From Sphingopyxis sp. (GTDB lineage Bacteria > Pseudomonadota > Alphaproteobacteria > Sphingomonadales > Sphingomonadaceae): a stretch of 13,824 nucleotides of DNA. Within the stretch, counting starts at the first letter, position 1, and every line of letters begins with the position of its first letter. The stretch spans positions 1 through 13,824 of the forward strand of contig JAAUPH010000030.1 in assembly GCA_012035435.1 (NCBI GenBank), written 5' to 3'. This document shows positions 6,382 to 13,810 of the stretch, one piece after another. The notes beneath the pieces are model-generated. The model worked only from the letters and a program-made list of their open reading frames with translations. It made no database searches and had not been told where the DNA came from. A program made the translations under genes and the position numbers.

Positions 6382-8210
6382 GTACCCGCTCCCTTCTTTG
6401 GCCCAAAGACCAGCAGCACATTGCCGCCAATCTCGCCGAACTTGTCATAGCCCGAATTGACGATCAGCCGCCCGCCCGCAATGACCGGCCCCGCGCTGTC
6501 AATGCTGCCGCCACGCGCCTTGATACCATTGACAGTGGTGAAGTCGCGGATGGTATTGAACGACCAAAGCAAGCGCCCGTCGTGCGCGGCGTAGGCACGG
6601 ATCAGACCATTGTGCGTGCCCCCGAACAGCACCCCGCCCGACACGGTCACGGGGGCAGAAAAGGCCGTTTCGCACTTGAACTCGCGCTCGGGGCAGGTCT
6701 GCTTCTCGATCACACTCCACAGCGGCCTGCCGCTCGCACTGGCAAAGGCGTGGACGCCCGGACGGCGCGGGCCAACCGCGCCCCTGTTGCCCGGCGTATC
6801 GGCAATGCCAACAAACAGGGCAGGCCCGTTGCTGGCCATGCCCCAATGGACCCCGCCATTATAGCCGCCCATGCCGGCGCGCTGCTGCCAGCGGATTTCG
6901 CCGGTATCGGCGTCAATGCCAAAGATCAGCCCTGACTTTTGCCCCGCCAATATGATATCCCCGCCCTCTCCCGTCTGTGCCAGGATCGGCGGTGCCCCGA
7001 AGTCAAGGTCGGGACCATCTTCCTTGGGACAATTGATTCGGTTCGCGCCATTGATACACGACCCGTTCCACGCATCCCCGGCCAACACCTGTCGCACCCA
7101 GCGGATCTTGCCCGTTGCCATCTCAACCGCGATGATCGCATCGCTCTTGTCATTCGCAGGCGATGAGTAATTCTCGCCGGTCCCGAAATAGACCAGTCCG
7201 CGTTTTGCATCGACCGTTGGCGGCGACCACACCGGTGCGCCCGAAGGACCAAAGGCGGGCCTGCCCTTGCGGTTGGTGCCAAACGCCTTTGCGACATCGG
7301 TAGTATGAACCCGCCACAATGGCTTGCCCGTTGCCGCGTCCAGCGCGGTCACCCCGCCGCGGAATGTGCAACAGGTATAATTCTCATCCATCGCACTAAT
7401 GATCTCGGTCGATGACATCGGCACAAAGATGCGTCCGCCATGCACCGTGGGCGAACCGGTGATCGTTCCCGCCGGATGATCGGCGACCGAGCGTTTCCAG
7501 ATTTGCTTACCTGTGCGCGGATCGAGCGCATAGACATTGGCCTTAAAGTCTCCAAAATAAAGCCGGTTGGGACGACCTTTGTCATCGAGCCCTAGCGTCG
7601 GCGACACCCGCACCTCAGCTTCCGCATCGAAGGTCCAATGAGTGCAGCCATCGGCCAGCCCCAACGCATAAACGCGGCCATCCTGACTGCCTGTGAACAA
7701 CGCGTCTTCGGTCACCACCGGCTGCGATCGCGCGCGCGCCGCGCCAGGGAAGCCAAAGGCCCATTTCAGTTCAAGATTGCCTACATTGGCGGGCGTAATC
7801 CCGCCAACATTGCCCGGCTGATAGCGTGCATTGCTGACGCCATTGCCCCACGCATTCCACAGCGGGCGCGATGCCAGCTGCAGATCAGCGCGGCACGGCT
7901 TGCCCGCCGTCGCCTGCGCCCCGCTACCCAGATAGGCCGCGACCAGTTTGCGTTCGTCGGCGGTCAGCGCCTTGCCCTGTTCGCGCATCAGCCCGGTTTC
8001 GAGCGAAGCAAGAATAGCTTCCTCCGTGCGCGTGCGTAGTGCTGCGCGGAGCGGTGCGCCGGTGCCCTCTTTGTCATGGCAAGACGCGCAACGCTGGGTA
8101 TAGAGCGCATCGGCGCGCGCAACATCGGCTTCGGACAATCCGCTGCTGCCACTACAGCCCGTCAGCGCGCCCAGCGTCGCCAGCTTGATCCAATGTCCGC
8201 TTACCTGCAT
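6378..8210 (-). CDS. Lipid-anchored quinohemoprotein dehydrogenase (cytochrome c domain plus PQQ beta-propeller), polyvinyl-alcohol-dehydrogenase-like
   Basis: This protein of about 610 residues begins with a lipoprotein signal ending in LTGC, then a class I cytochrome c domain with CASCH (about 41-45) and a likely axial Met in LMREQG (about 75). A PQQ propeller fills the rest (about 115-605). Repeated W-motif-like blades such as VYALDPRTGKQIWKR, VTALDAATGKPLWRV, IFGIDADTGEIRWQQ and IRAYAAHDGRLLWSF are visible. The adjacent Cys pair in ENYTCCTFRGG is the vicinal disulfide of quinoprotein alcohol dehydrogenases, and DGPDLDFGAPPIL carries the likely catalytic Asp. Heme domain before propeller, with CCTFRG, is the architecture of sphingomonad PVA dehydrogenases; other alcohol or polyol substrates are equally possible. 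It would oxidise an alcohol in the periplasm and pass electrons through its own heme to the respiratory chain. ATG 8210 is used; GTG 8213 directly before it is possible. It is first in the operon with the VOC gene. Confidence 0.9.
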   Translation of the reverse strand: MQVSGHWIKLATLGALTGCSGSSGLSEADVARADALYTQRCASCHDKEGTGAPLRAALRTRTEEAILASLETGLMREQGKALTADERKLVAAYLGSGAQATAGKPCRADLQLASRPLWNAWGNGVSNARYQPGNVGGITPANVGNLELKWAFGFPGAARARSQPVVTEDALFTGSQDGRVYALGLADGCTHWTFDAEAEVRVSPTLGLDDKGRPNRLYFGDFKANVYALDPRTGKQIWKRSVADHPAGTITGSPTVHGGRIFVPMSSTEIISAMDENYTCCTFRGGVTALDAATGKPLWRVHTTDVAKAFGTNRKGRPAFGPSGAPVWSPPTVDAKRGLVYFGTGENYSSPANDKSDAIIAVEMATGKIRWVRQVLAGDAWNGSCINGANRINCPKEDGPDLDFGAPPILAQTGEGGDIILAGQKSGLIFGIDADTGEIRWQQRAGMGGYNGGVHWGMASNGPALFVGIADTPGNRGAVGPRRPGVHAFASASGRPLWSVIEKQTCPEREFKCETAFSAPVTVSGGVLFGGTHNGLIRAYAAHDGRLLWSFNTIRDFTTVNGIKARGGSIDSAGPVIAGGRLIVNSGYDKFGEIGGNVLLVFGPKKGAGT

Positions 8211-8213
8211 CAC

Positions 8214-8284
8214 TCACCCAGTCCGGCCGTTGCGCCCGTTATGACACTCAACCTAGCGTTATTGACAACCATTACAATAGTGAT
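8214..8284. promoter_or_regulatory. Divergent promoter region between quinohemoprotein and epoxide hydrolase
   Basis: The AT-rich part 8257-8284 contains TTGACA at 8262-8267, TACAAT at 8273-8278 and, on the minus strand, TTGTCA (8263-8268). The block 8261-8278 has partial dyad symmetry (ATTG...CAAT) as expected for a repressor site serving both genes. TACAAT ends only 6 bases before the hydrolase ATG, which places a possible transcription start on the start codon itself. No ribosome binding site precedes that ATG. These are consensus matches read by eye. Confidence 0.4.
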
Positions 8285-9301
8285 ATGACCCCAGTTGTGC
8301 GACCGATGCTGATCTTGCTCACCCTGGCCGCGCTGATCGTTCCAGCGCTGGCATTGGCGCGCCCGACTGCGCCAGTCGATCCAGCCATCGCCCATGCCAA
8401 TAGCGTCCGCAGCGGGCCAATCGCGTATCGTGATGGATGGTATGGCACGGGCGACACGCGGCTGCACTATGTCGAGGCTGGGCGCGGACCGCTGGTCATA
8501 TTGTACCACGGCTTTCCGTCCTTCTGGTATAGCTGGTTCGATCAGATGGAGGTGCTGAAGCACCGGTACCGCGTCGTCGCGGTCGATGGGCTGGGCGCCA
8601 ACCTGTCGGGCAAGCCCGATGATCTTGCTCCCTACCGCGTCGCCGCCCTGGCGAAGCAGCTCGACGGCCTTGCGCGCCATTTGAATGGCAAGCGGCGCTT
8701 TACGCTGGTGGGGCATGATTGGGGCGCCGCGCTCGCCTTTGCCTATGCCCAGGCTTATCCGGACCGCCTGCGCGGCGTTGCGGGGATCAGTGCACCGCCG
8801 TTCAACCAATTCCTTGACCTCGTGCACGGTGACGCTGAACAGCAGGCGCGCTCAGGCTATATGCAATGGTTCCGCTCACTCACGCTCGCAGACATCAAAG
8901 CGCAACGTACGGCCACGCAGATTTTTGAAGCCAGCTATCGCAGCTTGATCGCCAGCGGCGCATTGACTGCTGCTGAATCCGACCTGTTCCGCACAGTGCT
9001 GTCCGATCCGGCAACGATGAACGGCGGCATGAACTGGTATCGCGCCAACGTGCCACCCTTTGCGGAGATTGGCGACGATGATTTCTGGCCCGCGCGCGAG
9101 GTGAAACTGGCGGTGCCGAGCCTGCTGATCTGGGGCAATGCCGACAAGACTTTCGTGCCCTCATTTATCGATCGGTTTCAAGCCGCGGCACCGCAAGCGC
9201 AGGTCGTCCGTATCGACGGCGTGAACCATTGGGCCACAATGGAGACTGATCCGACGACGACCAAGGCGCTGGCGGCGTTTGTGGATCGGGTGGCGCGGTA
9301 A
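8285..9301 (+). CDS. Secreted alpha/beta hydrolase of epoxide hydrolase type
   Basis: The 338-residue protein has a Sec signal peptide (about 1-25, ending near ALALA), placing it in the periplasm. The hydrolase core shows HGFP (75-78, oxyanion hole), VGHDWGAA with Asp145 as nucleophile, Asp287 in WGNADKTF as the charge-relay acid and His315 in VNHWATME. The cap has MNWYRA, whose Tyr252 matches the ring-opening tyrosine found in the NWYR motif of soluble epoxide hydrolases. Tyr192 in GYMQWF could be the second cap tyrosine. An Asp nucleophile with these tyrosines favours epoxide hydrolase over haloalkane dehalogenase, which would use Trp/Asn halide ligands instead. Product would be a vicinal diol, a possible substrate for the divergent quinohemoprotein. 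It ends 62 bases from the convergent MDR gene, with a hairpin between. Confidence 0.85.
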   Translation: MTPVVRPMLILLTLAALIVPALALARPTAPVDPAIAHANSVRSGPIAYRDGWYGTGDTRLHYVEAGRGPLVILYHGFPSFWYSWFDQMEVLKHRYRVVAVDGLGANLSGKPDDLAPYRVAALAKQLDGLARHLNGKRRFTLVGHDWGAALAFAYAQAYPDRLRGVAGISAPPFNQFLDLVHGDAEQQARSGYMQWFRSLTLADIKAQRTATQIFEASYRSLIASGALTAAESDLFRTVLSDPATMNGGMNWYRANVPPFAEIGDDDFWPAREVKLAVPSLLIWGNADKTFVPSFIDRFQAAAPQAQVVRIDGVNHWATMETDPTTTKALAAFVDRVAR

Positions 9302-9318
9302 TCACCTGACCTTCGTCA

Positions 9319-9337
9319 TCCCGGACTTGATCCGGGA
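9319..9337. repeat. Intergenic hairpin TCCCGGA-CTTGA-TCCGGGA
   Basis: Perfect 7-base arms around a 5-base loop lie between convergent genes. The wider string GTCATCCCGGACTTGATCCG is a palindromic unit I recognise as dispersed in alphaproteobacterial, including sphingomonad, genomes. It may help terminate both convergent transcripts, though no clear T-run follows. Confidence 0.7.
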
Positions 9338-9363
9338 CAACAAGAGAATTCGATGTGTCTCAA

Positions 9364-10500
9364 TTACCCATGCGGCAAGATCAGATATTTATCGCCCGTC
9401 CGCTTGGCATTATAGGCCTGCAGCGTTGCCACATCGAGCGCCTGCTCCATGCTCACGCGGTGGCTGTAATAGCTCTTGAACGTCGTGGTCAGCTCATCGA
9501 CCACCCGCTGGCGCATCCGTCCCACGGTTTCGGCACCGGCCTTTTGCATGAACGGCGTCAGCAGGAACCCCGAGATTGACCAGGAAAAGCCAAAGCTGCG
9601 GTTGAAGCTGGTCGGCGCCAGATCAAGCGCGCCATAGATGTACAGCTGCTTGAAACTGTCCGAACCATAGCGGCTGTACGTCGCCATGCGCGCCACCGCC
9701 GCCTGTTCCATAGCGCCAAGGATCTGCCCGCCCAGCGATCCGCCGCCAATCGCATCAAAAGCGATGGTCGCGCCAGTCTCGGTCAGCGCGGCGACCAAAT
9801 CCTTGCGGAATGTCTCACTGTTGCTGTCGAGCACATGCGTCGCGCCGATGCTGCGCAGTAACTCGACTTGAGCCGGGCTGCGGACGATGTTGACCAGCGG
9901 AACGCCGTCCTTGGCGCAAATCTTGACCAGCATCTGGCCAAGGTTCGACGCGGCGGCGGTGTGGACAATCGCGCTATGCCCCTCGGCCTTCATCACCTCG
10001 GTGAAGGCGAGCGAGGTCAACGGATTGACAAAACAGGATGCGCCATCCTCCGGGTCGGTGCCATCGGGCAGGACCATGCACATTTGCACCGGCAAACAGC
10101 GATATTCGGCATAAATTGCACCGCCCAGCATTGCGACGGTCTTGCCGAGCAATGCTTGGGCCTCCGGATTGCTGCCCGCCGCGATCACGACGCCGCAACC
10201 TTCGTTGCCGATCGGCATGGCTTCATTGAGCCGTCCGCCCATGGCACGCAATCCGGCAGGCGAAACAGGCGCAGTGACGAGCGGCAACCCGTCGCGCGTG
10301 CTCGCCACCGATTGCGCAACGTCCCCGGCCCCAACCAGCAGGCCAAGATCCGACGGGTTGATCGGCGTAGCGAGCACCTTGACCAGCACCTCATGCGGCT
10401 TTGGCTCGGGCATCGGTACGCGAGCAAGGCTGATTTCGAGCACGCCGCTATCCTTGATTTCAGATAGGATAGTGAGGTTGGTCGTAGGGAGATCGGTCAT
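9364..10500 (-). CDS. Medium-chain dehydrogenase/reductase (quinone oxidoreductase-like, zinc-less type)
   Basis: The 378-residue cytoplasmic protein shows the MDR fold: a GroES-like N-terminal half with PHEVLVKVLATPINPSDLG (35-53), then IGNEGCGVV (97-105), and a Rossmann half with IVHTAAASNLGQMLVKI (178-194) and FDAIGGGSLGGQ (248-259). The glycine motif is AASNLGQ instead of the common GxxGxxG, and catalytic zinc ligands are absent (GNEGCG replaces the GHE motif), so it belongs with the NADPH:quinone oxidoreductase/enoyl reductase-like branch. It would reduce or oxidise a carbonyl or activated double bond using NAD(P)H. ATG 10500 follows AAAGGAAC at proper spacing. It lies 125 bases downstream of the acetyl-CoA synthetase on the same strand; two hairpins in that gap may separate the transcripts. 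Confidence 0.87.
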   Translation of the reverse strand: MTDLPTTNLTILSEIKDSGVLEISLARVPMPEPKPHEVLVKVLATPINPSDLGLLVGAGDVAQSVASTRDGLPLVTAPVSPAGLRAMGGRLNEAMPIGNEGCGVVIAAGSNPEAQALLGKTVAMLGGAIYAEYRCLPVQMCMVLPDGTDPEDGASCFVNPLTSLAFTEVMKAEGHSAIVHTAAASNLGQMLVKICAKDGVPLVNIVRSPAQVELLRSIGATHVLDSNSETFRKDLVAALTETGATIAFDAIGGGSLGGQILGAMEQAAVARMATYSRYGSDSFKQLYIYGALDLAPTSFNRSFGFSWSISGFLLTPFMQKAGAETVGRMRQRVVDELTTTFKSYYSHRVSMEQALDVATLQAYNAKRTGDKYLILPHG

Positions 10501-10534
10501 TCGGGTTTGTTCCTTTCAATCCATTTGTCCGTCA

Positions 10535-10550
10535 CCCCGCGACGGCGGGG
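10535..10550. repeat. Intergenic hairpin CCCCGC-GACG-GCGGGG
   Basis: Perfect 6-base arms with a 4-base loop lie 35 bases upstream of the MDR start codon. The string GTCACCCCGCGACGGCGGGG is the kind of palindromic unit scattered in sphingomonad intergenic DNA. It is one of two hairpins in this 125-base gap. Confidence 0.65.
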
Positions 10551-10592
10551 ATCCAACTGAGTCTGTTTAAGGCCTTGAGCACCGGAGTTGCA

Positions 10593-10610
10593 TTCCCGCC
10601 TTCGCGGGAA
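10593..10610. repeat. Intergenic hairpin TTCCCGC-CTTC-GCGGGAA
   Basis: Perfect 7-base arms around a 4-base loop lie 15 bases after the acetyl-CoA synthetase stop codon. It belongs to the same palindrome type as 10535-10550 and could act as a weak terminator; no clear U-tract follows on the minus strand. Confidence 0.65.
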
Positions 10611-10625
10611 CCACAAGTTGAGAGG

Positions 10626-12567
10626 CTAGAAGTTGGACCTAACCCTGTTCGCCACCAGATTGTCGACCACCGACGGATCGGCGAGCGTCGAGGTGTCCCC
10701 TAGATTGCCGACGTCATTCTCGGCAATCTTGCGCAATATCCGGCGCATGATTTTGCCGCTGCGCGTCTTGGGCAGGCCGGGCGCAAACTGGATCGCGTCG
10801 GGCGCGGCGATGGGGCCGATTTCATGGCGGACCCATTGGCGCAATTCTGCGCGCAATTCTTCACTGTCGGGCTGGCCCGCGTTGAGGGTGACATAGGCAT
10901 AAATGCCCTGCCCCTTAATCTCATGCGGCATGCGACGACCGCCGCCTCAGCAACTTTGGCATGGGCGACGAGCGCGCTTTCCACCTCGGCGGTGCCCATA
11001 CGGTGGCCCGATACGTTTATGACATCATCTACGCGGCCCGTGATCCAATAATAGCCATCCTCGTCGCGGCGGCACCCGTCGCCACTGAAATATTTGCCGG
11101 GATAGGTGGTGAAATAGGTCTGGAAGAATCGCTCATGGTCGCCCCATACGGTGCGCATCTGGCCCGGCCAGCTGTCGGCCAGGCACAGATTGCCGCTCGC
11201 CGCGCCATCGAGCACCGCGCCCTCGGCATCGACCAGCTGCGGGAACACACCGGGCAAGGGCCGGGTCGCACTACCAGGCTTGAGCGGGGTCGCCGCGGGC
11301 AAGGGCGCGATAAGCGCGCCGCCTGTTTCGGTCTGCCACCAGGTATCGACGATAGGGCAGCGCCGCTCCCCAACGACGCGGTGATACCATTCCCATGCTT
11401 CGGGGTTAATTGGCTCGCCGACGGTGCCCAGCAGACGGATTGAGCTGCGCTGATGCTGCTGTACCCATCCGTCGCCCTCACGCATGAGCGCACGCAGCGC
11501 CGTGGGCGCGGTGTAGAATATATCGACGCCCAATCGGTCACACGTTTCCCAAAACCGCCCGAAATCGGGATAGTTGGGCACGCCATCAAACATCACGGTG
11601 GTCGCCCCATTGGCAAGCGGGCCATAGACAACATAGCTATGCCCCGTGACCCAGCCCACATCGGCGTGCACCAGAATATTTCGCCATCGCGGTAATCGAA
11701 CACATCGGCAAAGGTCTTGGCGACCCACAGCAAATAGCCGGCGGTCGTGTGGAGCACGCCCTTGGGCTTGCCGGTCGAACCCGAGGTGTACAGAATGAAC
11801 AGCGGATCTTCCGCGCTCATCGGTTCGGGCGGGCAGTCGGCGGACACCGTCTCGCGCGCCTCGGCATAGGCCACATCGCGGCCCGCCACCATGGGTACGG
11901 CAGCCCCGGTGCGGGCGATCACGATGACGCTATCGACGCAGGGGCATTGCGTCAGCGCGGCATCTACATTTGCCTTCAGCGGAATGGCCTTGCCTCCGCG
12001 CATGCCCTCGTCCGCTGTGATCACCAGCCGGGAATCGCAATCCTGGATCCGTCCCGCCAGACTGTCGGGAGAAAAGCCGCCGAATACCACGCTATGGATC
12101 GCGCCGATCCGTGTGCAGGCGAGCATCGCCATCGCGGCTTCGGGAATCATCGGCATATACAGCGTAACGCGGTCGCCCTTCCGGACGCCGCGCGCCTTCA
12201 GCACATTGGCAAAGCGGCACACCTCGGCATGCAGCTCGCGATAGGTTAGGCGGCGTCCCTCGCCGGGCTCATCACCCTCAAAGATGATTGCGGTCTGATC
12301 GCCGCGCGTCGTCAGATGTCGGTCGAGGCAGTTAGCTGAGACGTTGAGCACGCCATCTTCGAACCAGCGGATGCGAAAATCGGCTTCGTCAAAACTCGTA
12401 TCTTTGACCTTCGTAAAAGGCGTGATCCAATCGAGGCGCGACGCCTCGCGACGCCAGAAGGCATCGGGATCGGCCGCGGCCTCGGCATAGGCGCGATGAT
12501 AGTCGGCGTCGGTGATCGATCGCGGCGACGCGAACCCCTTTGGTACCGGATGAACTGTCTCGTTCAT
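10626..12567 (-). pseudogene. acs: Acetyl-CoA synthetase (AMP-forming), split into three frames by two single-base losses
   Basis: Acetate plus ATP plus CoA gives acetyl-CoA, AMP and PPi. Segment 1 (12567 to about 11665) starts [15 protein letters not shown] and holds the adenylation motif [11 protein letters not shown] at 260-270. It reads IFWCT and then leaves frame. Segment 2 (about 11664 to 10933) resumes [20 protein letters not shown] and carries the acetate-pocket motif [10 protein letters not shown] and the hinge region [18 protein letters not shown]. Segment 3 (about 10932 to 10626) resumes [17 protein letters not shown] and holds [11 protein letters not shown], with the catalytic, acetylation-controlled Lys. 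Restoring one base near 11664 (in ACGCCGATG, expected ACGGCCGATG) and one near 10933 (GTCGCATG, expected GTCGGCATG) gives a 647-residue protein, normal Acs length with all motifs intact. Such clean repair favours sequencing error or very recent mutation. AAGGAG lies before the ATG. A LiuR-like palindrome lies just upstream. Confidence 0.92.
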
Positions 12568-12586
12568 GCTGCCATCCACTCCTTCG

Positions 12587-12602
12587 TTGACGTTCACGTA
12601 AA
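12587..12602. promoter_or_regulatory. Palindrome TTGACGTTCACGTAAA, candidate LiuR-type (MerR-family) operator
   Basis: The site has the form TTKACGT-N2-ACGTMAA, with matching half-sites ACGT flanked by TTK/MAA. It sits in the 76-base divergent gap between the acetyl-CoA synthetase and racemase genes, 19 bases upstream of the acetyl-CoA synthetase ATG. From memory, this resembles operators of LiuR-like MerR regulators that control branched-chain amino acid and acyl-CoA catabolism genes in proteobacteria. The palindrome is seen directly; the regulator assignment is inferred, and no such regulator gene lies in the window. Confidence 0.5.
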
Positions 12603-12614
12603 GCAGCCGCTAGC

Positions 12615-12639
12615 GTTGCTGGCAACAGGATAGGGAGAG
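12615..12639 (+). promoter_or_regulatory. Inverted repeat GTTGC-TG-GCAAC and ribosome binding site before the racemase
   Basis: The perfect 5-base arms at 12615-12626 are followed by AGGGAGAG (12632-12639), a good ribosome binding site 4 bases before the ATG at 12644, which fixes the racemase start. The repeat could be a second operator half or a leader hairpin; it is short enough to occur by chance. Confidence 0.45.
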
Positions 12640-12643
12640 AAAC

Positions 12644-13810
12644 ATGGCCGGTCCACTGCAGGGTATCCGCATCATCGAATTTGCCGGGATCGGACCCGGA
12701 CCTTTTTGCGGCATGATGCTGGCCGATCATGGCGCAGAGGTCATCCGCATCGACCGCCCCGGCGGCCAGCTCAACCCGTGCGATCCGCTGCTGCGCGGGC
12801 GCAAGTCGGTCGTGCTCGATATGAAGAAGCCCGAAGCTGTCGCCATCGCCCGCGACCTGTGCAAATCCGGCCACGGCCTGATCGAGGGCTATCGGCCCGG
12901 AGTGATGGAGCGGCTCGGTCTTGGCCCCGATGTGCTTCTCGCCGACAATCCGGCGCTCGTCTATGGCCGCATGACCGGCTGGGGCCAATATGGCAGCTAC
13001 GCGCAGGCTGCGGGGCATGACATCAACTATATAGCGCTGTCGGGCACGCTGCACACGATCGGGCGCAAGGGCGAACGGCCCGTGCCGCCGGTCAATTATA
13101 TCGGCGATTTCGGTGGCGGTGGGATGATGCTCGCCTTTGGTATGGCGAGCGCGCTGCTCCATGCCCAGCGCAGCGGCGAGGGTCAGGTGATCGACTGCGC
13201 TATGACCGACGGCTCGGCCACCTTGTCGGCAATGACCTGGGGCTTTCACGCGAGCGGCATGTGGCGGGATGAGGCGGGAAGCAACTTGCTCGACGGCGCG
13301 GCGCATTTCTATGACACCTATGTGTGTTCGGACGGGAAGTTCATCTCGATCGGGTCGATTGAGCCACAGTTTTATGCGCTGCTGCGTGAGAAAACCGGGC
13401 TTTCGGCGGACCCCGATTTCGATGCGCAGATGGACCCGGCGCGCTGGCCAGTGCTCAAGGACAAGCTCACCGCTCTCTTCGCCAGCCGGCCGCGCGACCA
13501 TTGGTGCGCGTTGATGGAGGCAACCGATGTGTGCTTTGCGCCAGTTCTATCGCTTGCCGAGGCACCGCAGCATCCGCACAACGTCGAGCGCGCAACGTTC
13601 ATTCAAGTGGGCGGGGTGACCCAGCCCGCACCCGCGCCGCGCTATTCCGGGACGATGACCGCTCACCCTGCCCCGCCGCCTGCTGCTGGCAGCGATGGGG
13701 CGGATTTGCTGGCGGGGCTGGGGTATGATGCGGCGCGAATTGCGGCGCTGACGGAGTGGCTCGGAACTCCGCCCACGGAGTGCTCAAATCTACGAGCTTT
13801 CGGAGAATGA
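12644..13810 (+). CDS. Alpha-methylacyl-CoA racemase (CaiB/BaiF CoA-transferase family III)
   Basis: This 388-residue protein interconverts (2R)- and (2S)-2-methylacyl-CoA, a step needed before beta-oxidation of methyl-branched chains such as isoprenoid or sterol side chains. It has the family start GIRIIEFAGIGPGPFCGMML, LADHGAEVIRIDRPG (26-40), RGRKSVVLDMK (51-61), LIEGYRPGVMERLGLGP, and GRMTGWGQYG. AGHDINYIALSG contains His125, and YIGDFGGGG contains Asp155, which match the His126/Asp156 catalytic pair of the mycobacterial racemase. IEPQFYALL further supports the racemase branch rather than formyl- or carnitine-CoA transferases. Length is slightly above the usual roughly 360-380: the last residues, EWLGTPPTECSNLRAFGE, look unlike the usual AALRAAG-type ending and may be an altered or frameshifted tail. 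It is divergent from acetyl-CoA synthetase. Confidence 0.92.
   Translation: MAGPLQGIRIIEFAGIGPGPFCGMMLADHGAEVIRIDRPGGQLNPCDPLLRGRKSVVLDMKKPEAVAIARDLCKSGHGLIEGYRPGVMERLGLGPDVLLADNPALVYGRMTGWGQYGSYAQAAGHDINYIALSGTLHTIGRKGERPVPPVNYIGDFGGGGMMLAFGMASALLHAQRSGEGQVIDCAMTDGSATLSAMTWGFHASGMWRDEAGSNLLDGAAHFYDTYVCSDGKFISIGSIEPQFYALLREKTGLSADPDFDAQMDPARWPVLKDKLTALFASRPRDHWCALMEATDVCFAPVLSLAEAPQHPHNVERATFIQVGGVTQPAPAPRYSGTMTAHPAPPPAAGSDGADLLAGLGYDAARIAALTEWLGTPPTECSNLRAFGE
13766..13781. repeat. Inverted repeat ACTCCG-CCCA-CGGAGT in the racemase 3' end
   Basis: Perfect 6-base arms around a 4-base loop lie inside the last codons of the racemase frame, where the protein stops resembling the family. If the native stop was lost through an indel, this could be a hairpin that originally lay after the gene. 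The following 14 bases (13811-13824) contain nothing I can assign. Confidence 0.45.

Noticed and set aside
6378..9301. Polyvinyl alcohol degradation operon (pvaA plus oxidised-PVA hydrolase)
   Set aside because: The dehydrogenase architecture fits, but the hydrolase has an Asp nucleophile and epoxide-hydrolase tyrosines instead of the serine hydrolase expected for oxidised PVA, so the PVA assignment is not supported.
12389..13501. Minus-strand 370-codon open frame opposite the racemase
   Set aside because: It overlaps the racemase and the start of the acetyl-CoA synthetase, both strongly supported by motifs; it is a high-GC antisense frame.
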